Assembly (NCBI RefSeq): GCF_000346465.2
Contig: NC_034014.1
Location: 18,487,956-18,551,955 of the forward strand
Source of the DNA: Prunus persica
Taxonomy: Eukaryota; Streptophyta; Magnoliopsida; Rosales; Rosaceae
DNA length: 64,000 nucleotides
Direction: 5' to 3'
Shown here piece after piece: positions 16,698 through 27,532 of the stretch; positions within the stretch are counted from its first letter, which is position 1, and each line of letters begins with the position of its first letter. The position numbers and the translations under genes were made by a program. The notes beneath the pieces were generated by a model. That model searched no databases and was not told the origin of the DNA. It was given only the letters and a program-made list of their open reading frames with translations.

Positions 16698-17833
16698 GGC
16701 TTTTTATCACAAAACGTCCTTGACGTTTACGAAACTATCAGATTGCATCTTTAAAGTTTTTTTGTATCACTCATGGTCCCTAACGTTAATATGGGTGCTC
16801 TTAAATAGTCCTTTTGTCAAAAAAACTGTTAAATTCAGGGATATAATCGTCAAATCAACCAAAATTATAAAATATATATTTTATTTTCTTCCCTTCTCTC
16901 TTTCTTTCTTCTTCTTCTTTCTCTATTTCTTTTCTTCTTCTTCTTTCTCTCCGCCAGATTCCTTATCTCTTCTCTCTCTGTTCTATTTTTTTTCCCCTAT
17001 CCTCTGTCACTCTCTCCTTTTTCTTCTTTCAATCAAGTGCATTCAATACCAAAATGGAAAAATGCAACTTATAGAGAATCACAGATCGATCTCTTATTCT
17101 TGCCAACTTTTCTATCTAAACAAAACCCCCCAACCAACAAGAAAAAGCCTATGTACATGCATATATTTTTTTTCATTCATTCATATTCAGCCTCTTTATC
17201 ATATGTAGAAGGCATGTCTTTCAACTCGTGCTTGTGGATTTTGGAGGTGTCCTTGGAGATAATCCAACTGCCTCAGAGCTTTTCATCAACCGGAGCCGCT
17301 TGCATGATTCCACAAACATTCTGTTCAAGGACAAAAAAGAAAAGATTGATGTTAAGTAAATATGCACGATCTAGTAAAACAAAGAAAAATTTAAATCCCC
17401 ATGCATATATATTTGACCGAAAATTTTCTCATACAATATGTTGTCATATTATGAATAAGAATCAAACTATTAACGTTTGAGTGTGTGGTCTTAGTTCACA
17501 GAAAAAGGAGAGAGTGACAGAGGATAGGGGAAAAAAAAGAAAAACAGAGAGAGAAGAGATAAGGAATCTGGCGGAGAGAAAGAAGAAGAAGAAAAGAAAG
17601 AGAGAAAGAAGAAGAAGAAAGAAAGAGAGAAGGGAAGGGAAGGAAATAAAATATATATATTTTATAATTTTGGATTGATTTGACGATTATATCCTTGAAT
17701 TTAACAGTTTTTTAATAGAGGGACTATTCAAGAGCACCCATATTAACGTTAGAGACCATGAGTGATAAAAAAAACTTTAAGGATGCAATCTGATAATTTC
17801 GTAAACGTTAGGGGCGTTTTGTGATAAAAAGCC
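16698..17833. mobile_element. Mutator-type (MULE) non-autonomous element with long TIRs
   Basis: Both ends start GGCTTTTTATCACAAAACG in inverted orientation and stay complementary for roughly 325 bp (16698 to about 17023 and about 17500-17833). The TIRs include a long pyrimidine tract on the left (TTCTTCTTC repeats) mirrored by purines on the right. The element is flanked by a perfect 9-bp direct repeat, AAACTATTT, at 16689-16697 and 17834-17842. A 9-bp duplication with long TIRs is the Mutator hallmark. The roughly 475-bp interior encodes no recognisable transposase; it might be captured host sequence, as in Pack-MULEs, but I do not recognise it. Confidence 0.9.
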
Positions 17834-17922
17834 AAACTATTTATATTCACATTCACATCATGCTACCTTACCCAAAAAGTGAGTTCATGAATGAATACAA
17901 AAGGCTTATGAGTTTTCATCCT

Positions 17923-17925
<3 letters not shown>

Positions 17926-17957
<32 letters not shown>
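17926..17957. repeat. (TA)n microsatellite
   Basis: About 16 uninterrupted TA dinucleotides, roughly 90 bp beyond the Mutator-type element. Confidence 0.97.
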
Positions 17958-17959
<2 letters not shown>

Positions 17960-18376
17960 TGAGAAAGGAGAAGGAAGGACAAAGAGAAGAGAAAGAAAAG
18001 AGACAAAGCATATATTTATGTAAGAAAGGGAATAAATTCCTGCCTAGTTGGAGACTTTGCTTCAACTGTTCCAACATTTTCAACAATGGCCTAATGGATG
18101 AAGATTGTCAAAACTTGTCCAAAAGGAAGGTTCCCTCCAAAGGTTACCGTTTGAAAAGCAATAGCAGAAAGAGGAGAAAGCAATTCCTGTCCAACTGGAA
18201 GTGCTTTTGTATATGACATCTTGAGGAAGCTAAGGACTAAAGAACCCCTAGAGCCAAAGCCAAAGCCTAAAACTCTTGACTTAAACTACAAGTAACTCAA
18301 TCCCACATAGGAGGAATTCCCTTTCTTCCACTCTGGCCTTTCTCTCTCTTTCTCTCTGTTTTTTTTTAACTTCACC

Positions 18377-18389
18377 TTTATATATATAA
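18377..18389 (+). promoter_or_regulatory. Probable TATA box of the NEN4-like gene
   Basis: A TTTATATATATAA string lies about 75-80 bp upstream of the ATG at 18461 and follows a pyrimidine-rich stretch (CTTTCTCTCTCT region). Position and sequence suit a plant core promoter with a short 5' UTR. Transcription start is not shown by sequence alone. Confidence 0.5.
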
Positions 18390-18460
18390 CGTGTACGTAA
18401 CGATGATGAAAATTACCAAAAGCCTGAAACCCAAAAAGGGAAAACCAGCTATAACCTCAA

Positions 18461-19697
18461 ATGGATGCTTCTACTTCATCATCCAAAGAAGGCACACCAG
18501 AGATTGTGTTCTTTGACATAGAAACAAATGTACCCAATAGAGCTGGACAGAGGTTCTGGGTATTGGAATTTGGTGCAATTGTAGTTTGCCCTCAGAAGCT
18601 TGTGGAGCTGGAAAGCTATAGCACCCTCATCAGGCCAGGGGACTTGTCTGCTGTGGCATTGAGATCTGGCCGGTCCGACGGGATCACTAGGGAAACTGTT
18701 GCAAATGCACCCTTGTTCAAGGAAGTTTCTGATAAGATATTCAGCATTTTGAATGGTAGGGTGTGGGCAGGCCACAACATCCGAAGATTCGATTGCATTC
18801 GGATTAAGGAGGCCTTTGCGGAGATTGGCAGGCCTGCTCCTACTCCGGTTGGGATCATTGATTCTTTAGGGGTGTTAACTGACAAGTTTGGCAGAAGAGC
18901 TGGTAATATGAAGGTATATATAAATGTTACAATTAATTGTTAAACCCTAAACCAAACTGTAATTTTGGCTGCAAAAACAATCTTACTTGATTTTCATTTG
19001 TTCAGATGGCAACTTTGGCATCTTACTTCAAGCTTGGGCAGCAAAAGCACAGGTGGGGAATCACATTTCTAGTTACTATATACTATTATTGGGGTATATC
19101 AGAAGAAATTCATGTTTGTTTATATAATTCCTCAAACCATTTATAGGAGCCTTGAAGACGTTAGGATGAATTTGGAGGTCCTCAAGAACTGCGCAACTGT
19201 GCTTTTTTTGGTACTTCCCACAAGACCATGTCTATTTGTTTTCCCCCGGTTGATGAATAAAACTTTTAATTAGCCTTTAATTAAACTTTTTAATTTGAAA
19301 CACCTTAGGAAGCAAGCCTCCCTAGCCTGCTAAATGGCAACTGCCGCGGCTCTTCAACGATCACAACGCGAAGCAGAAGCAATGGGAAATCGTTATGCAG
19401 AGAAGAAACTAACCGGAAGTCTCCACCCACTGCTTTGATTGGATATCAGAGAGCGGTTCCATATGCGTCAAGGGGGAGTTTGGAAAAGGTTTAGCATTTA
19501 AAATCTTAGTTAATAGTCAATATCATTCATGATTAATATTAACGAAAGTGAGATTAATTAAATAATTGGTTCTCCTTTATTATTATTATTTATTTTGAAA
19601 GCAGATGACAGAGAAGGTAAAGAATCTGCTGTGTAGAGCTCAAGGAAATCAGCCTCTTAACACCATACTGAAGCATTCTCATTCCCTACTCCGGTGA
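18461..19697 (+). CDS. NEN4: NEN4-like DEDDh 3'-5' exonuclease
   Basis: Five exons join in frame to about 278 aa: 18461-18913, 19006-19052, 19147-19210, 19309-19488 and 19605-19697, all GT-AG. The N-terminal two thirds is an RNase T/exonuclease fold with the DEDDh set: VFFDIET (D, E), WAGHNIRRFD (D), and HRSLEDVRMN (H and D), the last spanning the exon 2/3 junction. The C-terminal tail (SRGSLEK... then NLLCRAQGNQPLNTI...HSHSLLR) matches the short plant NEN4 branch. Arabidopsis NEN1-NEN4 act downstream of NAC45/86 in sieve-element enucleation; NEN4 is the relevant homologue. That the copy here acts in nuclear degradation is inference from homology. A TATA-like box lies just upstream. No defects seen. 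Confidence 0.9.
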
Positions 19698-20839
19698 CAA
19701 AGCAAAGGACGTCCATTTTTCATGCAGCTGAGCAGATGATCTCTTCTCCCTCCTATCCTATTGAGAAACCATGACAGAGAGAGAACACAAATTTACAACT
19801 GCCTGCAGTGAAAATCAGAGAGAGGAGATTAAAGCAAAGCAAACAATAGCAACAACTTGAACTAGTTATTATCCTTCGACTAATTGATTCAATATATATT
19901 TATTATTTATCTGCATTCTTTTGTTATTTCTTTGTCTATACTCTATTCATTAATAAACATCCTTCCTAACATCTCTTGGATCATGTGGTTGTCACTACAC
20001 ATTGACTAACTAAGCAATTGAATTTGAATCTAATTTTCAACCCGACTTATTGATGTCAAAAGTTGGTCGTAGTTAGTTTTGTTGACCCAATTCACTATTA
20101 GAGAATTATCTCTAAACCATTAAAAAAAAAAAAGTACAAATGCTAATTAACTTAGATTTCCAGCAGTTCAATAGATTAGAGAATTAGCTCATCAAAATAT
20201 CTCGGTTCAATTAACCAATCACCAATTAACACTCTAAGACCCTCAATTAACTCAAACACCCGTCAAATCACAAGAATCGAAACCTAATTAGTTCAAGAGC
20301 TCAAGACAATTCAGAACGTGAAGAAAGCCCACATACTTTAGGGCTCGTTTGATAACAATTTCAGCTTTTAGTTTTTATTTTTAAGAAATTGAACACAAAA
20401 AACTTGTTTGGTAAACAATTTTAATTTTCAAAAAAATTGAAAATTGAAAAACTTAAAAGTTGTTTGGTAATAACTTTTTTCAGTTTTTAGTTTTATGTGG
20501 AATTTGGAAATGGAATCTTTTGGGGTCAAATTATGAATTTGATATTATAGAATGAAGTGCATGTTACAAAGAGTTTGTAGTATTTTTTGGTGAATTTTTT
20601 GGAGTTCGAATGTTTTTGTTTTTGGGTGAAGTTTGGATATGGAGGTCCCGAGGCTTGGACTGGGTCCGTTGTTGAACACAAAAGTCGAGCGGTCGGGTCC
20701 AAGTCGGGAGGTTCCAAATACTGAGTTTTGGTAACTGGAGTGCATTGCACGTGTGGTGATGTAAAATTGGTGATTGAAAAAGGAGCGCAAGAAAAATGAA
20801 AACAAAAACAATTTCAAGGTTTTATTTATTTATTTATTA
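19698..20839. other. 3' UTR and gene-free intergenic DNA
   Basis: After the stop there is AT-rich sequence with an AATAAACAT string near 19952 that could act in 3' processing. From 20340 to 20530 a TTTGGTAA/AACTTAAAAG pattern repeats weakly, resembling the end of a small transposon. No coding exon is visible. Confidence 0.4.
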
Positions 20840-21647
20840 TTTTTTAAAGAAGAATAAACCAAAACGGCACATAAAGATTGGCATGAATATAGTAGCCTCA
20901 TTAAAACCTTCATAGGAAAGCCATTTGGGACAAACCCTATAGTAGGAAAGAGTACCACATATGTCAAGAATTAACAAGAGAGTCCAATCCATACCACAAA
21001 AGAGCGTTACAAGAACAGGAAAAAAAAAACCAACTAAATGCCAACACAGTAGACCCATAAAGAGAACAACATCCCAACTGTCAAAAGAAACCTTCTATGA
21101 CAAAAACTCATAGTCCCTTGACCATCCATGAACTGCAAAAACACACCAAGGAAAGAAATCCAAGAGAGCACACAGAGGAAGAGCACAAAACAATAACAAG
21201 AGAGGCCCTTGAAAAGCATCCAACTCAACTCATAACTTGGCAAAGAAAATCCTATGACCAAACATAGGTCTTCGGGCGGCTAAGAGTAAAGACGAGGTGC
21301 AAATGAGCAACAAAACAATGGAAAAGGACAACAAAATGGACGCTAAAATCAAAGATAAAACCCCTCAAAAGGCACACCACCACAAGAACAAAACATCAGC
21401 CACTAGGTATCAAAACTTTGCCGAAGAGAGACCCAATCCAACGTCACTACTATCACTACCATTGAGACAGAGACAATACCAGCCACCTAGAACACTGCCA
21501 AAATAATTGAACAGAACAAACACATAAACAAACCTAGATCCAAACAGATTGAGGCTAAAAGCCTAAAATCCAAGTAGATCTGATGAGGAAAAGAGGAAGG
21601 GGAGGGAGGGGCCAATAAGAGCCCCTAGGAAAGTGGAAAGAGATGGA
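20840..21647 (-). mobile_element. LINE-like retroposon, second copy
   Basis: Shares many blocks in the same order with the retroposon at 9132-10002. These include GAGAGTCCAAT, CAACTGTCAAAAGAAACCTTC, a CTATGACCAA-CATAG block, CAAAACATCAGCCAC and the terminal GGGGAGGG purine-rich stretch. The right part was later hit by the solo LTR at 21653. I see no clear target duplication for this copy and no intact reading frame. Confidence 0.6.
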
Positions 21648-21652
21648 GGGAG

Positions 21653-24076
21653 TGTAACACCCCGACCCCAAATTTAATCCCTTATTTTAATTATTTAATA
21701 ATTTAAGGAAAATTACAAATTTACTCTTGAGATAAGGGCATTTTGGTCATATTCTTAACCGGAGAGAGTTTGGGGCAGGAACTAGTATTTTTAGATAGGT
21801 CGTACTGAGACGAGTTAATAGACACATAGTGGGCTCGAATCGGAGTTGTAACGAGAGAGATATAGTCAAAAGAAGCCCAGTGGCACAATCGTAAATATTT
21901 TGAAATGGGATTTTTTATAAAAGTCAGATTTTCTCTCTCTCTCTCTCTCCCTCCCTGCGCGCAGAACAGCCCCCCCTGTTACTGTTCACAGCGGCGGTTT
22001 TTGGGCCACCACCGCCGCATCCGGTCACCGCTCGGGGTGGCACCGGTCCCAAAAGAACCGTGCCATCTTCCTATTTCCATCCCGACCAATCTCAGCCACT
22101 GGAACCACCTGTGCTCGCCGGAAAATGCAAAAATCCGACCGGTTTTAACCCAAAATTTAAGGAGCTCGATCTCCCTCCTCCGGCCACCGATTTCGACGAG
22201 CAAGGTATGGTTTCTCACCTACTTTCCATGCTCTAGCTGCCTGTTGGGTAGGATTAGATCGATTCTTAGCGTAGCCAACTCGATTTTCGAATTGAAAATC
22301 GGCCGAACTTCGGCCGCCGTGATCGGCCACTTCCGGTCAATTTTTGGGGTAGGTCCAAGAACAAAAGTGGCTCCAAATAGGGTGTTATACCTAGGGTAGG
22401 AGTTTGGAGCCGTGGTTTTGAGATTTTCCGGCGAAGCGTTATCGCTTTGGGCACCACATGCTGCCGGCGCGTGGGCACTGTAGAAAAAGTGGCAGTGTTT
22501 CTCGATGAGATCCTTAGGTTGTCACGAGTGCGTAGGATTTCGCGGATCTCAATTCGGACATCGTTTGACTATCGAACGGACGATCGCATATTGTGCGTTA
22601 TCCGGATTCGATAGGTTGGGACCGTTGGATGGTCCCAAATTTAATATATGTTAATCTAGGTAATTCTAGGATCATGTAGGAATTCACGGATTGTGAATCG
22701 GAGCCCCGGATGTTCCGAATAATAATTTTAAAGTTTGTATTTTATATTAATTGTCAGATCGTGCGATCGTGAGCAATCCGACCGTCCGATCTGAACCAAA
22801 CTTGCAGGACAAGTGTCCAATACCTGGTAGAACCCATAGGGACCTTCGGATCGGAAATTGGAGGTCGTGGGTTCCGCAAGTCCGTTTGACCAGGGTTAGA
22901 ATAATTTGACCATTGGTTGACCGTGAGTCTTCCGGAGTAATCTCACCTTTTCAGGGGAGATTATCGAGTGCTAGACTATTGTGGAGGGTTACACAATATT
23001 AGAATTAATATTTATTATTATAATTATGATAAGTTTGTACAAGGGTACAACAGAGTCTAAAATGTCAGTTTGGAGTGCTATACGCACAACCTTAGGTACC
23101 TCCCCGGATGTTGGATTTATTACGAGTACCACCAAGTGAAAGTGAGGTCTCACGTGACTTAGGTTATCTGGCGTTAAGACAGGCCCCATACGTGGCGTTG
23201 GTTGTACCGGCGTATGGGGAGATATTGTGATATTGTGTTGAGGTCGCACGTGGCGTAGGTTATCCGGCGTGTCGACAGACCCCATACGTGGCGTTGGTTG
23301 TACCGGCGTATGGGGAGATTTGTGATATGATGTTGAGGTCCCACGTGGCGTAGGTTATCCGGCGTTGGGACATGCCCCATACGTGGCGTTGGTTGTACCG
23401 GCGTATGGGGAGATATGTGATATGATGTGCAGGTCTCGCGTGGCGTAGGTTATCCGGCGTTGAGACAGACCCCATACGTGGCGTTGGTTGTACCGGCGTA
23501 TGGGGAGATATGATGATAGTATGGCATGGTCGCATGTGGCGTAGGTTATCCGGCGTGTTGACAGGCCCCATACGTGGCTTTGGTTGTACCGGCGTATGAG
23601 GAGATTATATGAAATACAGAGAAATGAATTAAGGTATCGCCCAAAGGTGGAATTGGGTTTTATGGAAGAACTACGTGTGGCTTGATCCCTCAAGGAGGGT
23701 ACGTAGGCAGCCTAAGGTTATTAGGTGCAGCCGCAGACTAAATATTAGTCATAATTTAGATTTGAATTGTTTGCCTTGTTTAAGGCATGAATTGTTTTGT
23801 TAGCATGTTTGGTAGTTTCTTTTTAGAATTATTGGAAGGCCGAAGGCCGTTTTGTGTGAATTGCATGAAATTATATTGTGCATGCTGCCAATTGTGGATA
23901 TTAAATGCATTTTTATGCAGGTTGAAATTTTGGGAAATGTCCAATTTATAGGGGAGACTGCCGAAATTTCGGCAGGAAGTCTCGGTTTTTAGTAAGTGGG
24001 CCTGGCATCGGGGTGATGTCAGGAATTCCAAAGGGTTCGTCTCGGATTTTGAGAAAATTCGGGGCGGGTCCTTTCA
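21653..24076. mobile_element. Solo LTR of an LTR retrotransposon, 2.4 kb
   Basis: It begins TGTAACACCCCGACCCC and ends GGGCGGGTCCTTTCA, so it has TG...CA termini. It is bordered by a perfect 5-bp direct repeat GGGAG (21648-21652 and 24077-24081), the integrase-type target duplication. There is no internal gag-pol beside it, so it is a solo LTR left by recombination. A diverged relative lies at 43693-46268: shared blocks are GACACATAGTGGGCTC near the start and GGGGAG-CT-CCGAAATTTCGG-type sequence near the end. Internally it is GC-rich near 21960-22470 and carries a hairpin-forming tandem array at 23130-23610. Confidence 0.88.
23130..23610. repeat. Tandem array of five ~95-bp units, each with a hairpin
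   Basis: Hairpin starts are at 23184, 23280, 23375, 23470 and 23566, giving a period of 95-96 bp. Each unit has CCCCATACG facing CGTATGGGG across an 18-bp loop (TGGCGTTGGTTGTACCGG), followed by a second block ACGTGGCGTAGGTTATCCGG. The fifth unit has one change in its right arm. All lie inside the solo LTR; the related LTR at 43693-46268 lacks the array. The repeating peptides seen in translation of this stretch are a by-product. Confidence 0.93.
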
Positions 24077-24081
24077 GGGAG

Positions 24082-25529
24082 GATGAGGGTGGACAAGAGA
24101 TTGTCATAAGGACAGTCTATGTCTTTGAGGGCTAGGAGTCTCAAAGACAGTACAATGATGTGGGGCATCTTGCATTGCACATCGTCATGGGTACTGAGTT
24201 TGTATATGCATTCACTATGTCGTACGACTTAGTTGACATGCTAGACATTTGTGGATGCTAGAGACATCGTGGTGCACCTTGGCCGCACATGTTCTCTCGA
24301 AGGATTTGGCATTGTTTGACTTGTCCAATACATGTGTGGATGCTAATCGGATATTGACGTGTGTAAGGGACGATCACTTACAACACACGAAGATTATGTG
24401 CGATGTTCAGAATACATGTCATTATGTGGTCTATCTTGTGTGTCAATAGATTAACTAGACAGAGTGCTAGAAAGCACATGTGGTGTTGGACCCTTGAGTC
24501 TTGTTGGGGACACTAGCGTGCCACGAGTTGTTTGTGTTATCAAAATTATAGTTTTCCTTTTTCGTAAAGCCAAATACAAAACCTTTATATTATAAATAAC
24601 ATATAAACAAATTGGAAAGCTTTTAAGGTACAATGAAACTAAAGAAAAACAAATTGATAGGTAAGTAAAAGCAAAATAAATTATAAGTAAGAAGGTGAGC
24701 TTGGTACGGTGAAGCACGTTAAAAACGTTGTCCTAAAGCCTTTGTAGTCTCTCTATTTGCAAGTACTGACGATCTACAAGACTCCAAGATACGACCCATA
24801 ATACATAAGCTCAAGATCTGCTATGAGCACGTTCACAATGTTTGGAGGTTTATCAGCAAGCAAGGATCCAAATAGGGTAACCCCGTTGCTAAAATCATGT
24901 AGACCTAGAGAATCCCCCATTTGGATATCAAGTTGGTCCGCAGTTGAAAATTTTCTCTCCATCACAGGGAGAGACCTAAAGATATCTATGAGAGTAGGAA
25001 AGAGAATAGACGAAAATCCAGAGATTGGATGGTTATGAGTGAAGGGAAAAAGGAGAAGAAAAAACGGTGAAAAAGGGTAAGGACAGAAAATTGGGTAATA
25101 ACAAGCTTTTGAAGCTAGACTAAGATAGTTTTGGTTTTTTTTTTTTCTTTATGGGCTAAAACGAAAGAGAGGATTTTGGTGAGCAGGGCATAAGTAGTAA
25201 ACGATAAGGAAAAAGGTTAAAGATGGATAGAAAAAGGATGTGCAATACTACCAAGGTATGGAGACTCTCATGAGAAGAGAGATGCTCTCAAGAAGAGAGA
25301 GAAAAAGGATAATAAATGGTTTAACAATGCTTTTTTTTCCCCTTCTTCGCTATTCTTCAAAACATCGAATTCCTCTCTCTCTCTCTCTCTCTCTCTCTCA
25401 CGACCCATAAATGAAAATTCAATTGAGCAAAGTTGGCAAGAAATTCATGCATTAGCAGCTTTAATTGTTCAATTGCATCACTTGAAAATCTCAAAGCAAT
25501 GAGGGTGTCCAGTTATTTTAGTTTACACT
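24082..25529. other. Gene-free intergenic DNA
   Basis: Includes weak repeats of ACATGTGTGGATGC between 24245 and 24340, T and A runs, and a CT microsatellite at 25373-25399. A 70-codon plus-strand frame (24823-25038) and its antisense shadow have no features I recognise. No host gene is supported here. Confidence 0.45.
25373..25399. repeat. (CT)n microsatellite
   Basis: About 13 CT repeats in intergenic DNA. Confidence 0.95.
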
Positions 25530-26015
25530 TATGGCATGTTTACTAATCCGTAATTGGATTAGGAGGAATTGAACTGAGAATGAGTTGGATTGAGGAGAAT
25601 TAGATTTCGGATTCCTATTGAAGTTGTTTACTAAACTATATGGATTGAGGGGAGTTAGATTCTGAATTCATATTGAAGTTGTTTACTAAACCATATAGAA
25701 TTTGGGTATGAGTGGTACTAATTACTCAAACATCCTGGTTGTTAAGTTAAAGTAGATGGTAAATTTGAAAATTTAAATATTGTGTAAGGATATAATTGGT
25801 AAAAAAGATGAATTCCTAATAAGTTAGTTATCTAGAAATTAGAATACTACTTCTCACCCAAGAATTGAATTCCTGTAAAATTAGGAATTCATTCCTAATT
25901 TTGTGTGAGCCCCACTTACTTTTCAATTATTTGATATGAAGTAAACGTAGGAATCCTCTGTATATGGAATTCAATTCCTGATGAGAATTCCAATTCCGGA
26001 TTAATAAACACACTA
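25530..26015. mobile_element. MITE with TGTTTACTAATCC-type ends, intact copy
   Basis: The left end reads GGCATGTTTACTAATCC and the right end, inverted, reads GTGTGTTTATTAATCC, an imperfect terminal inverted repeat. The interior is full of GGAATT/GAATTCC motifs and contains a near-tandem repeat of ATTGAAGTTGTTTACTAAAC (near 25617 and 25673). The same family at 8812-10130 is split by a retroposon. Superfamily not resolved, since I could not define a clear target duplication. Confidence 0.65.
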
Positions 26016-26267
26016 TCAAGTCTTATGTCGACCGATTCCGACTTATATTTAAAAACCTAAATATTACAACCCCTGCCACCATAGCCCAAGTCCAATTTTT
26101 AATTTAAAAAAAGCCCAAAACCCCAGGCGTAAAAAAATAAAAAAAAAAGCCCATAGTGGTTGCGGAAATGTTTTTGTTTAACTTTTAAAATTTTCGATTT
26201 GTTTTCCGCTTTTCATTGATGTATTTTTCTCGATTAGGGATTAGGGCTTAAGATTTGGAAGACGAAC

Positions 26268-27501
26268 ATGGGCAAGAGAGAGAGGGAAAAGGCCAAATTT
26301 GATTGGGACGAAGTAAGCGAAGAAGAACGAAATTTAGCCGAGAAAAACCCTTCGAAATCTGTTGCTGAAAGGAACAGTAGCGATGACGATGAGGCCAATG
26401 AAGATCTCAGCCTCAAGATCGTCGAGAAAGCTATGTTAATGCGTGCGGCCAAGTTGGCTCCGGACAACGACGTCGTTTTGGGCGAGCCAAGCGGTTTGGT
26501 TGAACTCCCTTCTTCGACTTCTTTGCAGGAAGCTGAAGTTGCATCTGCAGATTTGGAGACTAAGACGGTACGTAAAAGGGAGAGGAAGAAGAGGATTAAG
26601 AAGACGAAGATTGAAGAAGCTGTAAGTGGTTTTCGTCTTTTACTCTATTTGTTTCTAGAGAAAATTGATTGAAGGAAAATTATGGAAATTAATTCAATCC
26701 GTGTAAAATTTAATTCGTGTTTGCTAGAAATTTAGTTAAGTGTAGTTAGAGAAGTATAAGTGGTCAGTGAGCCAATTTCTTTTTCAAAAAAATAAATTTT
26801 TGTATCACTTTTTATTTGTGGTCGTTACACATAATGGGATTGAATTGGAGAATTTGATCTGAAACCGGACCATATGATGTCAAAATTGAATTTCCTGATT
26901 AGACTGTTTATGTAGATGTCTGTAGGAAGAAATGTCAGTCTGATTTTCTGGCTTTTCTTTGTTGTAGAAGAGGATGAAAGAGCTGTTAAGCTTGTTTCTT
27001 ATGTATGACTGTTTTGCATCCCATTATTGGTTTAGGTGGTTGCTAACGAGGAAGAGAAGGTAGAGACAGCTAATGCTGTAGATTTGGCTGACGCGGAGCA
27101 ACTGAATAATGTTGAGATTAGCGACAATGTTGTGCTGCGGAAACTACTTGTGAGTTCAAATATTTGCTTTGAAATGCCCTATTGAAAATGAAAATCCTTA
27201 TGAAGACCTTAGCTTGGTACCTATCTTATTTCTGTTCTATCAGCGGGGACCAAGGTATTTTGATCCTCCAAATAGTAGCTGGGGAACATGCTTTAACTGT
27301 GGCGAAGAAGGTCATGCAGCAGTGAATTGCACCATAGCTAAGAGAAAGAAACCATGCTTTGTTTGTGGCAGTTTGGAACACCATGCCAGAGACTGCAGAA
27401 AGGGTTAGTTACTTTCTGAACAAAATTGTCAAATAATATGGAGTAATGAATTGAATTTAAGCGTCTTCTCTAGGTCGAAGTTACTGCACATTTATTTTTT
27501 T

Positions 27502-27532
<31 letters not shown>

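Noticed and set aside
17037..17480. 147-codon plus-strand frame in the Mutator-type element
   Set aside because: It spans the element interior without known domains. The reverse strand also has a Ser/Arg-rich stretch, so I could not decide on a captured gene and did not call one.
21905..22399. 164-codon Pro/Ser/Arg-rich frame with antisense partners
   Set aside because: It lies in the GC-rich part of the solo LTR, lacks recognised domains, and is not kept as an open frame that I can follow in the related LTR.
22989..23693. Overlapping minus-strand open frames with repeated HTPVQPTPRMG-like and IRRYNQRHVWGLS-like peptides
   Set aside because: They are translations of the 95-bp hairpin array inside a solo LTR; the peptides repeat because the DNA repeats, in more than one frame.
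24774..25038. Overlapping sense and antisense frames of 63-71 codons
   Set aside because: No conserved motif recognised, no splice partners, and the frame ends in low-complexity sequence.
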